From: Clostridia bacterium
Lineage (GTDB): Bacteria; Bacillota; Clostridia; Oscillospirales; CAG-272
Reading direction: 5' to 3'
NCBI GenBank assembly: GCA_017453285.1
Contig: JAFTKL010000067.1
Span: forward strand, 1-39,557
Length of the DNA: 39,557 nt
Positions 1 through 8,522 of this stretch are shown one piece after another. The notes under the pieces are model-generated. The model made no database searches. It saw nothing but the letters and a program-made list of their open reading frames with translations, and was not told the DNA's origin. The stretch's first letter is position 1; the number at the start of each line of letters is the position of its first letter. The position numbers and the translations under genes were made by a program.

Positions 1-1345
1 AGAAGGTGGTCTCGCCGGTTACGTTGTAGGTCTCGCCAACAACTTCGCCGTTCTTTTCAATAGACCAACCCTTGAATACCTTACCTGTGGGAGCGGTGAA
101 GGTGCACTCGGGAAGAGTGTACTCTCCAACGATGCCCTCTGCATCGAACATCTTACCCGAACCGCCGTTTCTCTGGAAGGATACAGTGTAGGTGATAAGA
201 TCCCATATTGCGTAGAAGGTGGTATCAGCTGCCAAAGTCACCTTGCCCTCAATAACGTCACCGTCAGCCGCGGTCGACCAGCCTGCGAAGAACTTGCCTT
301 CGGGAGCGGTGAACGCGCACTCGGGGATCTTGTACTCGCCGCCGTCAACGTCAGCTATAGGATCCATAGTTCCGCTACCGCCGTTATCGTCAAAGCTTAC
401 GTCGTACTTTGCGGGAACGAGAGCCGCGATAGCATCATTGATAGCCTTAATGCAACGCTCGATATCATCAAACGAGGACTCTTCGTTAAGAGAACCTGCA
501 GCAGCAACAGCATCGGTAACTGCCTTATAGGACTCTGCAGTATAAGCCGAGGGGACAAGCTCCTTAACGTCATCCATAGCCTCTACCAGACTCTGATTGA
601 GAAGTTCCTTAACGATCTCGGGGTTGGAAGCTTCAATTCTCGAGTTCATGATCGCACATGTACGCTGATTGTCCTTACCGGACTCTCTGTTATAGATACC
701 TATAGCAAGCTGAGATCCCTCCGAAAGCGTAATGGTATCGTTGTTTCCGCCAAAGTTTGCAAGCTTCCATTCTCCACCCGAAAGTGTGAAGACCTGAACC
801 TTATAGCCCGTATAAACGATCTTATACTGACCAAAGCCATCGGCGGTGAGATCCTGAGCAACGGCATATTCCTTTTTTGCTCCGAAAAGCTCGTTGGAAA
901 AGTCGTTTTTGGATGCGCGGAGGAGGCACTTGGACTGATCGTCGTCACCTCCGTTGCCGTGTGCGCCGTAAAGCATATATGCCTTGCCGCCAGCATCAAC
1001 GGCATAAATAACACCGGTATAGCCGCCCATACGGTTGTTCTTTGCATTTACGTAATAAACGTAGTTGGTCTCATTCGTGATAGGAAAGGTCTTGGTAGCG
1101 ATGAGAGATCTCTCGCTGACCGCAGTCTTTACCTGTGCAGACAGAAGCTTGTCCGTGCAAGTGAGGTCAATTATAGTGTCGTAATCGTTAACTTCCTTAT
1201 AATTGTCTACCTCGTAAGCTTTCCACTCAAGCTCGTCATACTTTACGTCATAGATGTAGCTGCCATCGGCCGCGGATGCAGGAATTATTGCAAGAACGGC
1301 TGAAAGAAGCATAGCTACAATAAGAAGCAATGCGATTTTTTTCAT
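1..1345 (-). CDS. InlB-repeat surface protein, paralogue 1 (C-terminus outside window)
   Basis: This is an exported cell-surface protein of unknown ligand; 448 residues are visible and the reading frame runs open off the left edge. The N-terminus MKKIALLLIVAMLLSAVLAI with an ASA-A cleavage site is a signal peptide. Next comes a region like that of the downstream paralogue, with a conserved AKNNRMGGYTGVIYA stretch that looks like a LamG-like beta-sandwich. It is followed by a FIVAR-like helical segment (AYTAESYKAVTDAVAAAG) and then InlB/Listeria-Bacteroides B-repeats (NGGSGTM...FTAPEGKFFAGWS). One repeat is complete and a second nearly so. The start is fixed by an AGGGAG Shine-Dalgarno at about 1354-1359 and a consensus promoter upstream. 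Base pairs 1-424 align without gaps to 1940-2363 of the next gene. By analogy a C-terminal anchor is expected beyond the window, but it is not seen. Confidence 0.88.
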   Translation of the reverse strand, partial: MKKIALLLIVAMLLSAVLAIIPASAADGSYIYDVKYDELEWKAYEVDNYKEVNDYDTIIDLTCTDKLLSAQVKTAVSERSLIATKTFPITNETNYVYYVNAKNNRMGGYTGVIYAVDAGGKAYMLYGAHGNGGDDDQSKCLLRASKNDFSNELFGAKKEYAVAQDLTADGFGQYKIVYTGYKVQVFTLSGGEWKLANFGGNNDTITLSEGSQLAIGIYNRESGKDNQRTCAIMNSRIEASNPEIVKELLNQSLVEAMDDVKELVPSAYTAESYKAVTDAVAAAGSLNEESSFDDIERCIKAINDAIAALVPAKYDVSFDDNGGSGTMDPIADVDGGEYKIPECAFTAPEGKFFAGWSTAADGDVIEGKVTLAADTTFYAIWDLITYTVSFQRNGGSGKMFDAEGIVGEYTLPECTFTAPTGKVFKGWSIEKNGEVVGETYNVTGETTF

Positions 1346-1395
1346 TTTAGTTCTCCCTGTTTGTTTTTTGAACAGCACCAAAGCTGTTTTGCGAT

Positions 1396-1424
1396 ATTTT
1401 ACCACATTTCATACGGTTTGTCAA
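1396..1424 (-). promoter_or_regulatory. sigma-A promoter of surface paralogue 1
   Basis: On the minus strand there is TTGACA, a 17-bp spacer and TAAAAT, with an extended -10 TGG just before it. It lies about 50 bp upstream of the ATG at 1345 and closely resembles the promoter of paralogue 2. Confidence 0.85.
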
Positions 1425-1490
1425 CGATTTTAGGAAGAAATGGTTATATTTTTGCTAAAAGAAATTTTGCACCTAAAATATAGCATTAAA

Positions 1491-1510
1491 GGCTGACCTT
1501 GCGGTCAGCC
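1491..1510 (-). terminator. intrinsic terminator after surface paralogue 2
   Basis: GGCTGACC and GGTCAGCC form a perfect 8-bp stem with a 4-nt loop (GCAA on the minus strand), 22 bp past the stop codon of the 1533-3320 gene. The U-tract is short in the minus direction and longer in the plus direction. The position argues for use by the minus-strand gene. Confidence 0.7.
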
Positions 1511-1532
1511 TTTTTGTTTTATTTATTAAGAA

Positions 1533-3320
1533 TTAGTTTTCCTTCTTCTTAAGAACGATAGCAGTGCCGAGAACAGCTACTACTACGGTTGCGCCGAGAG
1601 CGATGGTGCCGCCACATCCGCCGCCCTGTGCTGCGGGCTCTTCGGTGGGCTTGTCGTCACCTGCAGGAGTCTCGGTGGGCTTCTCGGTAGGCTTCTCGGT
1701 TGCGTTGGGATCGTCCTCCCAGATTGCGAATACGGTTACGTCTCCGCTAACGATGATCTTATCAACGATGGATACGTTGTCCTTAGAAGTAGACCAACCC
1801 TTGAAGATCTTGCCTGTAGGAGCAGTGAAGGTGCACTCGGGAAGAGCGTATTCGCCATTGGTCGCTACGCTCGTCATCTCGCCGCTACCGCCGTTAGCAT
1901 TGAACTCTACAGTGTAGTCAGGATCGCCCCAAACTGCGTAGAAGGTGGTCTCGCCGGTTACGTTGTAGGTCTCGCCAACAACTTCGCCGTTCTTTTCAAT
2001 AGACCAACCCTTGAATACCTTACCTGTGGGAGCGGTGAAGGTGCACTCAGGAAGAGTGTACTCGCCAACGATACCCTCTACGTCGAACATCTTACCCGAA
2101 CCGCCGTTTCTCTGGAAGGATACGGTGTATGTAATGGGAGTCCAGATAGCATAGAAGGTGGTGTCTGCTACGAGGGTCGCCTTGCCGTCGATGACCTCGC
2201 CGTCAGCCGCGGTCGCCCATCCCTTGAAGACCATGCCTTCGGGAGCGGTGAACGCGCACTCGGGGATCTTATACTCGCCGCCGTCAACGTCAGCTATAGG
2301 ATCCATAGTTCCGGTACCGCCGTTAGCGTCGAAGCTTACGTTATACTTTGCGGGAACGAGAGCATCAAGTGCCTTGGAGATCTCGCTTACAGCGGTCTCG
2401 ATGTCTGCGATAGCAACGTTGTCAGCAAGCTCGCCCGCCTTAGCTACTGCGGTAGCGAGTGCTGCATAGGACTCCTGGGTGTATGCTGCGGGAGCAAGAG
2501 CGGAAGCCTTAGCTACGTATTCAACGAGTCTGGACTGGAAGAGAGTCTTAACGTTTGCTGCCTCGATGGTGGGATCGAGAAGAGTAGCGGTACGCGACTT
2601 GTTAGCGTGGCCGTGTCTGCTGTAGATACCGAGAGCGATGTAGGAGCCTTCCTTAAGGGTGAAGCTCTCCATCTCGCCGAATACTACCTTGGTCCAGCCG
2701 TCAGCAGTCTCGGTGTAAATAGTAGCAGTAAGTCCCTCGTAAACGATCTTGAAGCTTGCATATCCGTCAGCATCAAGCTTCTGAACCAGTTTTACCTTTT
2801 CGGTGGAAAGCTGCGAGCCGATGGAGCTGTCGTTATTGTGATAACGGTATCTTGCCCTGAGGTCGGACTTCGACTGATCGTCGTCACCGTAGTTGTTGAG
2901 TGCACCGTATACGAAGTAAGGATGATCCTCTGCGTCAGCTGCGAAGATAAGACCGCAGTAGCCGCCGAGACGGTTGTTCTTAGCCTTTACGTAAAGAGTT
3001 GCGCTTGTAGCCGAGGTTATCTTGAACATCTTGGAGAAATAAGCGGTTGCAAACTTGTCGTCTTCACCGCCGTTGTTATTCTCGGGGTCGTTTGCGTCAG
3101 TCGCGTTAGTTGCGAGCGAGTTAGCCTTGACGTCAGTAGTGATCCAGGCATTGAACTCTTCGAGAGTGTAAGCCTTGTTGGACTTCCAGTCTCTGATCTT
3201 GTAATCAAGCTTAGTAAAGTCGATAGCCGACTTCTCGAGTTCTGCTGCAGATGCAGGGATTACTGCAAACACAGCCGAAAGAAGCATAGCTACGACAAGA
3301 AGTAATGCGATTTTCTTCAT
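1533..3320 (-). CDS. InlB-repeat surface protein, paralogue 2, with C-terminal anchor
   Basis: This 595-residue exported surface protein probably acts in adhesion or glycan contact; the ligand is unknown. Visible order: signal peptide (1 to about 25, ending ASA-AE), LamG-like beta-sandwich (about 85-260), FIVAR-like helical pair (about 262-325, AYTQESYAALATAVAKAG), three InlB B-repeats of about 70 residues each (about 325-535, each with NGGxGxM, a CxFTAPxGxxFKGW core and a terminal FxAxW), a Thr/Pro/Glu linker, and a C-terminal GGGCGG motif at 566-571. That motif is followed by a hydrophobic helix and KKKEN. There is no LPXTG. The ending resembles rhombosortase-type C-terminal sorting signals but is not an identical match to any I can name. 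The ATG is preceded by AAGGAG at 3328-3333. It has its own promoter and terminator, so it is monocistronic. Confidence 0.9.
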   Translation of the reverse strand: MKKIALLLVVAMLLSAVFAVIPASAAELEKSAIDFTKLDYKIRDWKSNKAYTLEEFNAWITTDVKANSLATNATDANDPENNNGGEDDKFATAYFSKMFKITSATSATLYVKAKNNRLGGYCGLIFAADAEDHPYFVYGALNNYGDDDQSKSDLRARYRYHNNDSSIGSQLSTEKVKLVQKLDADGYASFKIVYEGLTATIYTETADGWTKVVFGEMESFTLKEGSYIALGIYSRHGHANKSRTATLLDPTIEAANVKTLFQSRLVEYVAKASALAPAAYTQESYAALATAVAKAGELADNVAIADIETAVSEISKALDALVPAKYNVSFDANGGTGTMDPIADVDGGEYKIPECAFTAPEGMVFKGWATAADGEVIDGKATLVADTTFYAIWTPITYTVSFQRNGGSGKMFDVEGIVGEYTLPECTFTAPTGKVFKGWSIEKNGEVVGETYNVTGETTFYAVWGDPDYTVEFNANGGSGEMTSVATNGEYALPECTFTAPTGKIFKGWSTSKDNVSIVDKIIVSGDVTVFAIWEDDPNATEKPTEKPTETPAGDDKPTEEPAAQGGGCGGTIALGATVVVAVLGTAIVLKKKEN

Positions 3321-3372
3321 TTTGATTCTCCTTGTTTGGTTTTTTCAGCAGTTTCGGTTCTGCCTTATGATT

Positions 3373-3401
3373 ATTCTACCACATTCTCCACAATTTGTCA
3401 A
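3373..3401 (-). promoter_or_regulatory. sigma-A promoter of surface paralogue 2
   Basis: Minus strand TTGACA, 17-bp spacer, TAGAAT, with extended -10 TGG. It is back-to-back with the GH3 promoter at 3458-3486. Confidence 0.87.
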
Positions 3402-3457
3402 CACTTTTGGAAACAAATGGTTGTATTTTTGACCAAGAAAAATATATACCTTTTCTA

Positions 3458-3486
3458 TTGCACTGAAAAGAAATTTGTGCTATAAT
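3458..3486 (+). promoter_or_regulatory. promoter of GH3/SGNH operon
   Basis: TTGCAC, 17-bp spacer, TATAAT with extended -10 TGC. The GH3 start codon follows 37 bp downstream with AAGGAG at 3511-3516. Confidence 0.83.
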
Positions 3487-3523
3487 TTCTTTTAGTGGTT
3501 ATTACACCAAAAGGAGTATATTT

Positions 3524-5683
3524 ATGAAGGATATCAAAGCACTTATTTCTCAGATGACTATAGATGAAAAGGTAGGTCAGCTCATACAGCTGAGCGCCGA
3601 CTTTTTCGGCACCGACACAGAGCTGACCGGTCCCGCACAGTCCTGGGGACTCTCGAAGGAGCAGCTCTCGACGATAGGAAGCTGCATCGGCGGCAAGGAC
3701 GCGGCAACGATCAGAAAAATGCAGGAGGAGCATCTGCGCTCCGACCGCAACAAGATCCCCATGATGTTTATGACCGACGTAATCCACGGTTACCGCACTA
3801 TCTACCCGATAGGTCTCGGTCTCTCCTGCTCGTTCGATCCGGAGCTTGCGGGCGAATGCACCGAGATGGCGGCAAAGGAAGCATCGGCGGGCGGAATACA
3901 CCTCACCTTCGCGCCTATGATCGACCTTGTGCGCGACTCGCGCTGGGGAAGAGTTATGGAGAGCTGCGGTGAAGATCCTCTGCTTGCCGCCGCATTCGGC
4001 GAGGCGCAGGTAAAGGCATATCAGGGCGAGGACATCTCTTCTCGCGATCACATCGCCGCCTGCGTAAAGCACTTCGCGGCATACGGCGCGGCTGAGTCGG
4101 GTAGAGACTACAACTCGGTCGAGATCTCCGAGCGCACGCTCCGTCAGTTCTATCTGCCTACCTACAAGGCATGCATCGACGCAGGTGTCAAAATGCTGAT
4201 GCCCTCGTTCAACGATCTCAACGGAATTCCCTCGACCGCAAATCCATTCCTTATGAAGCAAGTGCTGAAAGACGAATGGCACTATGACGGTGCGGTCATC
4301 AGCGATTGGGGCGCGATCAGAGAGCTTACCGTGCACGGAGTTGCGGCTGATCTGAGAGAAGCGGCAAGGATGGCGTTCGAGCAGGGATGCCACATCGAGA
4401 TGTGCTCTCAGGCTTACTACAGAAACCTCGGCGATCTCGTTCGCGACGGCGTCATCCCCGAGAGTGAGCTTGACGCGGCGGTACAGAAGGTGCTCGAGCT
4501 CAAGGACGAGCTCGGACTCTTCGACGATCCCTTCCACTCTGCCGACGACGAGCGTGGCAGAGCTATGTATCTCTCGCCCTCTCACCGTGCTCTTGCACGC
4601 AGAGCGGCAGAGGAATCCTGCGTTCTTCTCAAGAACGACGGTGTTCTTCCCTTCCCGACCGATCTGAAGCGCGTTGCGGTGGTCGGTCCGTATGCCGACA
4701 ATAAATCTGTCATCGGTCCCTGGTCCTGCAAGGGCAAGGTCGACGAAGCAGTCAGCATAGCCGAGGGCATCAGAGAGCTGCTGCCCGACGTAGAGGTGCT
4801 CTCTGCCCACGGTTGCGGATATCTCTTTGAGGATCTTGACAAGAGCGGCTTTGACGAGGCTATCGAGCTTGCAAAGTCTGCCGATGCGGTCGTCATCTGC
4901 GTGGGCGAGCCTGCGCACTACAGCGGCGAGGCAAACTCGCGTGCGACTCTCACGCTCCCGGGAGTGCAAACAGAGCTCGTCAACGCGATAAACGCGGTAA
5001 ATCCCAACTCGGCAGTTCTTATATTCGGCGGCAGACCTCTCGATCTGACGGCTATCTACGATAGCTCACGCGCGATGCTCGAGATGTGGTTCCCCGGAAG
5101 CGAGGGAGGACGCGCGGCGGCTGACCTTCTCTTCGGCAAGGCTAACCCCTGCGGCAAGCTGACAATGAGCTTCCCGAAGGGCGTCGGTCAATGCCCGATC
5201 TATTACAACAGAATGCTCTCGGGCAGACCGAACTACAAGCCCGACGGCGTTTGGCAGGCGTTCGCGAACGGCTACCTCGACTGCGGCTCGCGTCCCCTCT
5301 TCTTCTTTGGCGAGGGACTTTCCTACACGAGCTTCGAGTACGAATCTATGACGCTTGATGCACACGAGCTAACAGAGGACGACAAGATCACGGTCACGGT
5401 AAGGCTCAAAAACACGGGCGATCGCGACGGCAAAGAAGTCGTTCAGCTCTATATGCACGACAAGGTCAGCTCGGCTGTCCGTCCCGTGCAGGAGCTTCTT
5501 GCGTTCAAGAAGGTATTTCTCAAGGCAGGCGAGAGCGCCGACGTGCAGTTTGAAATAAAAGAGCCCGCGCTCCGCTTCTGGAACGCGCAAAATCAGCTTA
5601 TATCCGAGGCGGGAGAGTTCGAGCTCTTCGTAGGATACGCAGACCACAGATATATTTGTGACGAATTCACACTTGTAAAATAA
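3524..5683 (+). CDS. Beta-glucosidase, glycoside hydrolase family 3
   Basis: This 719-residue enzyme is expected to release glucose or a related sugar from the non-reducing end of beta-linked oligosaccharides. It shows the full GH3 layout: a TIM-barrel N-terminal domain with DVIHGYRTIYPIGLG (85-99) and KHFAAYG (182-188), the catalytic nucleophile Asp261 in VISDW, an alpha/beta sandwich domain with Glu469 in SGEANSRATLTLPG as candidate acid/base, and a C-terminal fibronectin III-like domain (about 615-715). No signal peptide is present, so it acts in the cytoplasm on imported oligosaccharides. The start is set by AAGGAG 7 nt upstream. The SGNH esterase gene begins 13 bp after its stop, indicating one operon. 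Exact linkage specificity (glucose, xylose or N-acetylglucosamine) cannot be read from sequence. Confidence 0.95.
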   Translation: MKDIKALISQMTIDEKVGQLIQLSADFFGTDTELTGPAQSWGLSKEQLSTIGSCIGGKDAATIRKMQEEHLRSDRNKIPMMFMTDVIHGYRTIYPIGLGLSCSFDPELAGECTEMAAKEASAGGIHLTFAPMIDLVRDSRWGRVMESCGEDPLLAAAFGEAQVKAYQGEDISSRDHIAACVKHFAAYGAAESGRDYNSVEISERTLRQFYLPTYKACIDAGVKMLMPSFNDLNGIPSTANPFLMKQVLKDEWHYDGAVISDWGAIRELTVHGVAADLREAARMAFEQGCHIEMCSQAYYRNLGDLVRDGVIPESELDAAVQKVLELKDELGLFDDPFHSADDERGRAMYLSPSHRALARRAAEESCVLLKNDGVLPFPTDLKRVAVVGPYADNKSVIGPWSCKGKVDEAVSIAEGIRELLPDVEVLSAHGCGYLFEDLDKSGFDEAIELAKSADAVVICVGEPAHYSGEANSRATLTLPGVQTELVNAINAVNPNSAVLIFGGRPLDLTAIYDSSRAMLEMWFPGSEGGRAAADLLFGKANPCGKLTMSFPKGVGQCPIYYNRMLSGRPNYKPDGVWQAFANGYLDCGSRPLFFFGEGLSYTSFEYESMTLDAHELTEDDKITVTVRLKNTGDRDGKEVVQLYMHDKVSSAVRPVQELLAFKKVFLKAGESADVQFEIKEPALRFWNAQNQLISEAGEFELFVGYADHRYICDEFTLVK

Positions 5684-5696
5684 AGGAGAAAAAATT

Positions 5697-6368
5697 ATGG
5701 AACTCAAAGGAAAGATCATAGACTTTTTGGGCGACAGCATCACCGAAGGAGTCGGCGTTTGTGACCAGAATAACAGATACGACAACGTAGCTCACCGCCG
5801 CTTAGGGCTTGCCGCGCACTACAACTACGGTATCGGCGGCACGCGTCTGGCGCACCAGAGCGCGCCGAGCGAGACTCCGCGCTACGACCTCTGCTTCTGC
5901 GGCAGAGCATATCTGCTTGAGAAGAGCGCAGATCTCATCGTGGTATACGGCGGTGTAAACGACTACATCCACGGCGACGCGTACTTTGGTAAGATGGAGG
6001 ACAGAACGCCCGAGACCTTCTGCGGCGCGGTATACTTCCTTATGAACTTTCTCAAGACTAACTACGAGGGCAAGCAGATCGTATTTATGACCCCCGCTCA
6101 TATGCACTTCAGGGGCATCTCGGACAAGTGCCTCACGGGGCGCCCGATGAAGAAGCCCGACGCACAGCCGCTTTCTGCCTACGTTGAGGTAATAAAGGCA
6201 AGAGGCAAGGAGCTTGACATTCCCGTGCTCGACCTCTTTGAGAAGCTCCCGATCGACCCCAACAACGAGTCCGACAGAGAAAAATATACGGTCGACGGTC
6301 TGCACTTCAACGACGACGGCCACGAAATACTCGCGAACACGCTCTGCGATTTCCTTGAGTCGCTCTGA
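5697..6368 (+). CDS. SGNH/GDSL-family hydrolase, probable carbohydrate esterase
   Basis: This is a 223-residue cytoplasmic SGNH hydrolase. Block I is FLGDSITEG with nucleophile Ser14, block II GIGG (45-48), block III GGVND with Asn88, and block V DGLHFNDDGH with Asp200 and His203 completing the triad. All catalytic residues are intact. AAAGGAG lies in the 13-bp gap after the GH3 stop codon, so the two genes are co-transcribed. The pairing suggests it removes acetyl or other acyl groups from sugars released by the GH3 enzyme; that role is inferred from context, and a lipase or acyl-thioesterase role is not excluded. Confidence 0.9.
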   Translation: MELKGKIIDFLGDSITEGVGVCDQNNRYDNVAHRRLGLAAHYNYGIGGTRLAHQSAPSETPRYDLCFCGRAYLLEKSADLIVVYGGVNDYIHGDAYFGKMEDRTPETFCGAVYFLMNFLKTNYEGKQIVFMTPAHMHFRGISDKCLTGRPMKKPDAQPLSAYVEVIKARGKELDIPVLDLFEKLPIDPNNESDREKYTVDGLHFNDDGHEILANTLCDFLESL

Positions 6369-6392
6369 TAGAAAAAATATTTTATTTTCCTA

Positions 6393-6421
6393 TTGCAAAA
6401 CGCGACGGGATGTGCTACAAT
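6393..6421 (+). promoter_or_regulatory. promoter of MFS transporter gene
   Basis: TTGCAA, 17-bp spacer, TACAAT with extended -10 TGC, placed 25 bp after the SGNH gene and 48 bp before the MFS start codon. Confidence 0.8.
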
Positions 6422-6469
6422 ATCTCGGGACAAAAAAGTCACTAATATTTAACCCCGAAAGGCTATGCT

Positions 6470-7774
6470 ATGACGACCGAAAAGCCCGACGTTTACTCGT
6501 CTGCCGAATATAAACGTACCAGACGCGCATACGTCGCTGAATGTACGTTTGAATACTTTGTGTCGCTCCTCGTGACCGACGCGTACCTCTCTACCCTGCT
6601 TCACCATATGGGTATCAGCGACGCGATGGTGGGAATAATCTCCTCACTGATCTCGTTCGCATTCCTCTTCCAGCTCTTTGCGATCTTCGCTGTGCGCCAT
6701 ATCGTCAATACCAAGCGCGCATCGATAATCTTCCATTTCGCAAGCCAACTCTTCTTTATGTCGCTCTTCTTTATTCCCTTTTTGCCCTTTGGCACGGAAT
6801 ATAAGACGGTCATAGTGTTTGCGTGCGTTCTGCTCGCGTATTTCGGCAACTACCTTGTGACTTCGGTCATCTATAAATGGGGTATGTCCTTCGTCGATAC
6901 GCACAAGCGTGCAAGCTTCGGCGCGGGCAAGGAGATGGTCTCGCTCATCAGCGGAATGCTATTCGTGCTCGTTATGGGCTTCGTTATCGACAAATTTGCC
7001 GCTGACGGCAACGTTGAGGGCGGATTTGTCTTTATCGGTATCGCGATACTCTTCTTCAGTATCCTCGACCTCATCTCGCTGCTCGTAATGAAAAATCAGA
7101 AGATCGAGAAAAGCGAGAGCGCGGACGAGCCGATATTCTCGGTAATGAAAAAGCTCTTTTGCAATAAGGGCTTTATCTGCCTGCTTATCGCAAACGTGCT
7201 CTGGTCGGTCGCAGTATATATGACCAACGGATTTATGGGAATATACAAGACCAGCCCCACAGAGCTTGCCTTTAAGGTCGGCGAGGTGCAGATAATAAAC
7301 AATGTCGGATGTCTGTGCCGATTTGCAGTATCAAAGCCGTTCGGAAAGTTCTCGGATAAGACCTCCTACGCGACAGGAATTCTGCTCGGTACGACTATCG
7401 CGGCGACCTGCTTCATTCTCAACATCTTCACGTCCCCGTCTGCGCGTTGGCTCATATACGTCTATACGGTGCTCTACAACTGCTCGCTCGCGGCGATACA
7501 CCAGAATTTCTTCAACATAACCTTCGACCTCGTCGAAACAAAGTATTTCGTTCAGGCGTCCTCGATCAAGGCGGCACTCAGCGGAGTCTGCGGCTTTGGC
7601 GCGTCACTCGTCGGCGCGGCGATCCTCTCGAGAGTTCAGGCAAATGGAAATTCCTTTATGGGAATTGATATGAGAGGTCAGCAGCTCCTCTCTGCTATCT
7701 CGGCAGTCCTGATGATAATACTCGTGCTCTTCGTGCTCTTCGTGCTCAGAAAACAGAAGAAAATTGAAGAATAA
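6470..7774 (+). CDS. Major facilitator superfamily permease
   Basis: This 434-residue integral membrane protein has about 12 hydrophobic segments. A first helix group covers residues 45-200, a charged loop (MKNQKIEKSESADEP, about 208-222) separates it from a second group at about 235-430, and it ends in a basic tail (LRKQKKIEE). The fold and length fit MFS secondary transporters. The substrate is unknown; its position directly after a GH3/SGNH operon makes a sugar or glycoside plausible. Start chosen for GAAAGG at 6457-6462, 7 nt before the ATG. It has its own promoter. No transporter-specific substrate motif was recognised. Confidence 0.85.
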   Translation: MTTEKPDVYSSAEYKRTRRAYVAECTFEYFVSLLVTDAYLSTLLHHMGISDAMVGIISSLISFAFLFQLFAIFAVRHIVNTKRASIIFHFASQLFFMSLFFIPFLPFGTEYKTVIVFACVLLAYFGNYLVTSVIYKWGMSFVDTHKRASFGAGKEMVSLISGMLFVLVMGFVIDKFAADGNVEGGFVFIGIAILFFSILDLISLLVMKNQKIEKSESADEPIFSVMKKLFCNKGFICLLIANVLWSVAVYMTNGFMGIYKTSPTELAFKVGEVQIINNVGCLCRFAVSKPFGKFSDKTSYATGILLGTTIAATCFILNIFTSPSARWLIYVYTVLYNCSLAAIHQNFFNITFDLVETKYFVQASSIKAALSGVCGFGASLVGAAILSRVQANGNSFMGIDMRGQQLLSAISAVLMIILVLFVLFVLRKQKKIEE

Positions 7775-7785
7775 TAAAAAAAGAG

Positions 7786-7814
7786 TTGACAAAGCAACTC
7801 ATAAGTGCTATAAT
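7786..7814 (+). promoter_or_regulatory. full-consensus promoter of candidate small RNA, with overlapping inverted repeat
   Basis: TTGACA, exactly 17 bp, TATAAT, with extended -10 TGC: both hexamers match consensus fully. An inverted repeat GAGTTG-N6-CAACTC (7783-7800) covers the -35 box and could be an operator or a weak hairpin. No gene on this strand follows for more than 1 kb. Confidence 0.85.
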
Positions 7815-7820
7815 GATAAC

Positions 7821-7912
7821 GGAGAGAGCCGATGACGGTTGCTTTCCCTTATAAACGATTAAGAATTAACCGCCTTGGATTGGGAAGTCGCAGGCGGTTA
7901 ATTCTTTTTATT
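7821..7912 (+). ncRNA. candidate ~90-nt structured small RNA with intrinsic terminator
   Basis: Starting about 7 nt after the consensus -10, the predicted transcript ends in a perfect 15-bp hairpin (7861-7875 paired with 7892-7906) followed by a T-rich run. The 16-nt loop contains GGGAA (7882-7886), which is complementary to TTCCC (7844-7848) just 5' of the stem, so an H-type pseudoknot or an alternative antiterminator pairing is possible. A small 5' hairpin around GCCGATGACGGT is also possible. A 73-codon ORF begins at 7832 but runs through the terminator and has no family resemblance, so a non-coding RNA is preferred. I do not recognise the RNA family. Confidence 0.6.
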
Positions 7913-8279
7913 ATCCGAGATACCGTACATTCCGAATCATTCGAAAGATACAAAACAAAATGGGCACCTTTGGTAACGACATCTAACTTTATTGACCACT
8001 TTTCTCTTTGGCACAAAAGGCGCAAAGAGAAAAGTTATCGGTCAAAAACATAGTCGTCTTGAGCACGGACGCGTGGCGCGTGCTCAATACTCCTTGTTTT
8101 TTCCTATTTTCGCATCGGCTTCATCGTCCACAGGACGCGCCGACGTGAAAATCAAAAGAGAAACGCCGTTTAGGAGATTTCGCTCGTTGCGACGAGCGAC
8201 CAAGGCTCTGCCTTTGGAAACCGCAAGCCTTTGAAAAGGCTTGACCGAAACTTTCCTGCGACGCACCCAATGAGTTTTA
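7913..8279. repeat. intergenic hairpin chain (no gene)
   Basis: There is no credible ORF in this stretch. It holds successive perfect palindromes: CTTTTCTCTTTG/CAAAGAGAAAAG (7999-8010 with 8023-8034), enclosed by TTGACC (7992-7997) and GGTCAA (8040-8045); TTGAGCACG/CGTGCTCAA (8059-8067 with 8079-8087); CGCTCG/CGAGCG near 8181-8198; a CCAAGGC/GCCTTTGG pair near 8200-8217; and AAGCCTTT/AAAGGCTT (8225-8232 with 8235-8242). Such chains are typical of REP-like dispersed repeats, but copy number cannot be seen here. Confidence 0.6.
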
Positions 8280-8511
8280 GATGTCACTCTTCACAATAAA
8301 ATAGCAACCCGTGGTAGGTACGCTGTCCACGGGTTGTTTCCTCGCTATTGAATTTAATCTTAAAAAGGGAATATTGCTATAGATCACAGTATCCCAAACT
8401 CCCTCAGGGAATATCGGTTTGAGTCACGTACAAACCCTTGACCAACCCCCATTCAAGTTCTTTGGCTCCACCTTTCTCGAAAGAAAGGTGGAAAAATCGC
8501 GTCCTTCTCCG
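8280..8511 (+). repeat. dispersed intergenic repeat, copy A
   Basis: One of four related elements of about 200-230 bp. Order: start box GATGTCACTCTTCACAAT (8280-8297); hairpin CAACCCGTGG/CCACGGGTTG (8305-8314 with 8327-8336); core with CCCAAACT, GGGAATATCGG (8407-8417) and GTACAAACCCTTGACCA; AAGTTCTTTGGCTCC; and end hairpin CCACCTTTCT-based (8468-8491). It is most similar to copy B at 24023-24246, which lies in the opposite orientation. The end-hairpin side faces the ZIP gene. No ORF of its own. Confidence 0.85.
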
Positions 8512-8522
8512 CCCCAAACTAA

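Noticed and set aside
3455..4969. 504-residue minus-strand ORF opposite the GH3 gene
   Set aside because: It is antisense to a clear GH3 enzyme; its length follows from codon bias of the real gene, and it has no start signals or recognisable domain.
7832..8053. 73-residue ORF (MTVAFPYKRLRINRL...) starting inside the small-RNA candidate
   Set aside because: It reads through the perfect terminator hairpin and the following hairpin chain, has Arg-rich low-complexity sequence, and matches no family; coding is unlikely.
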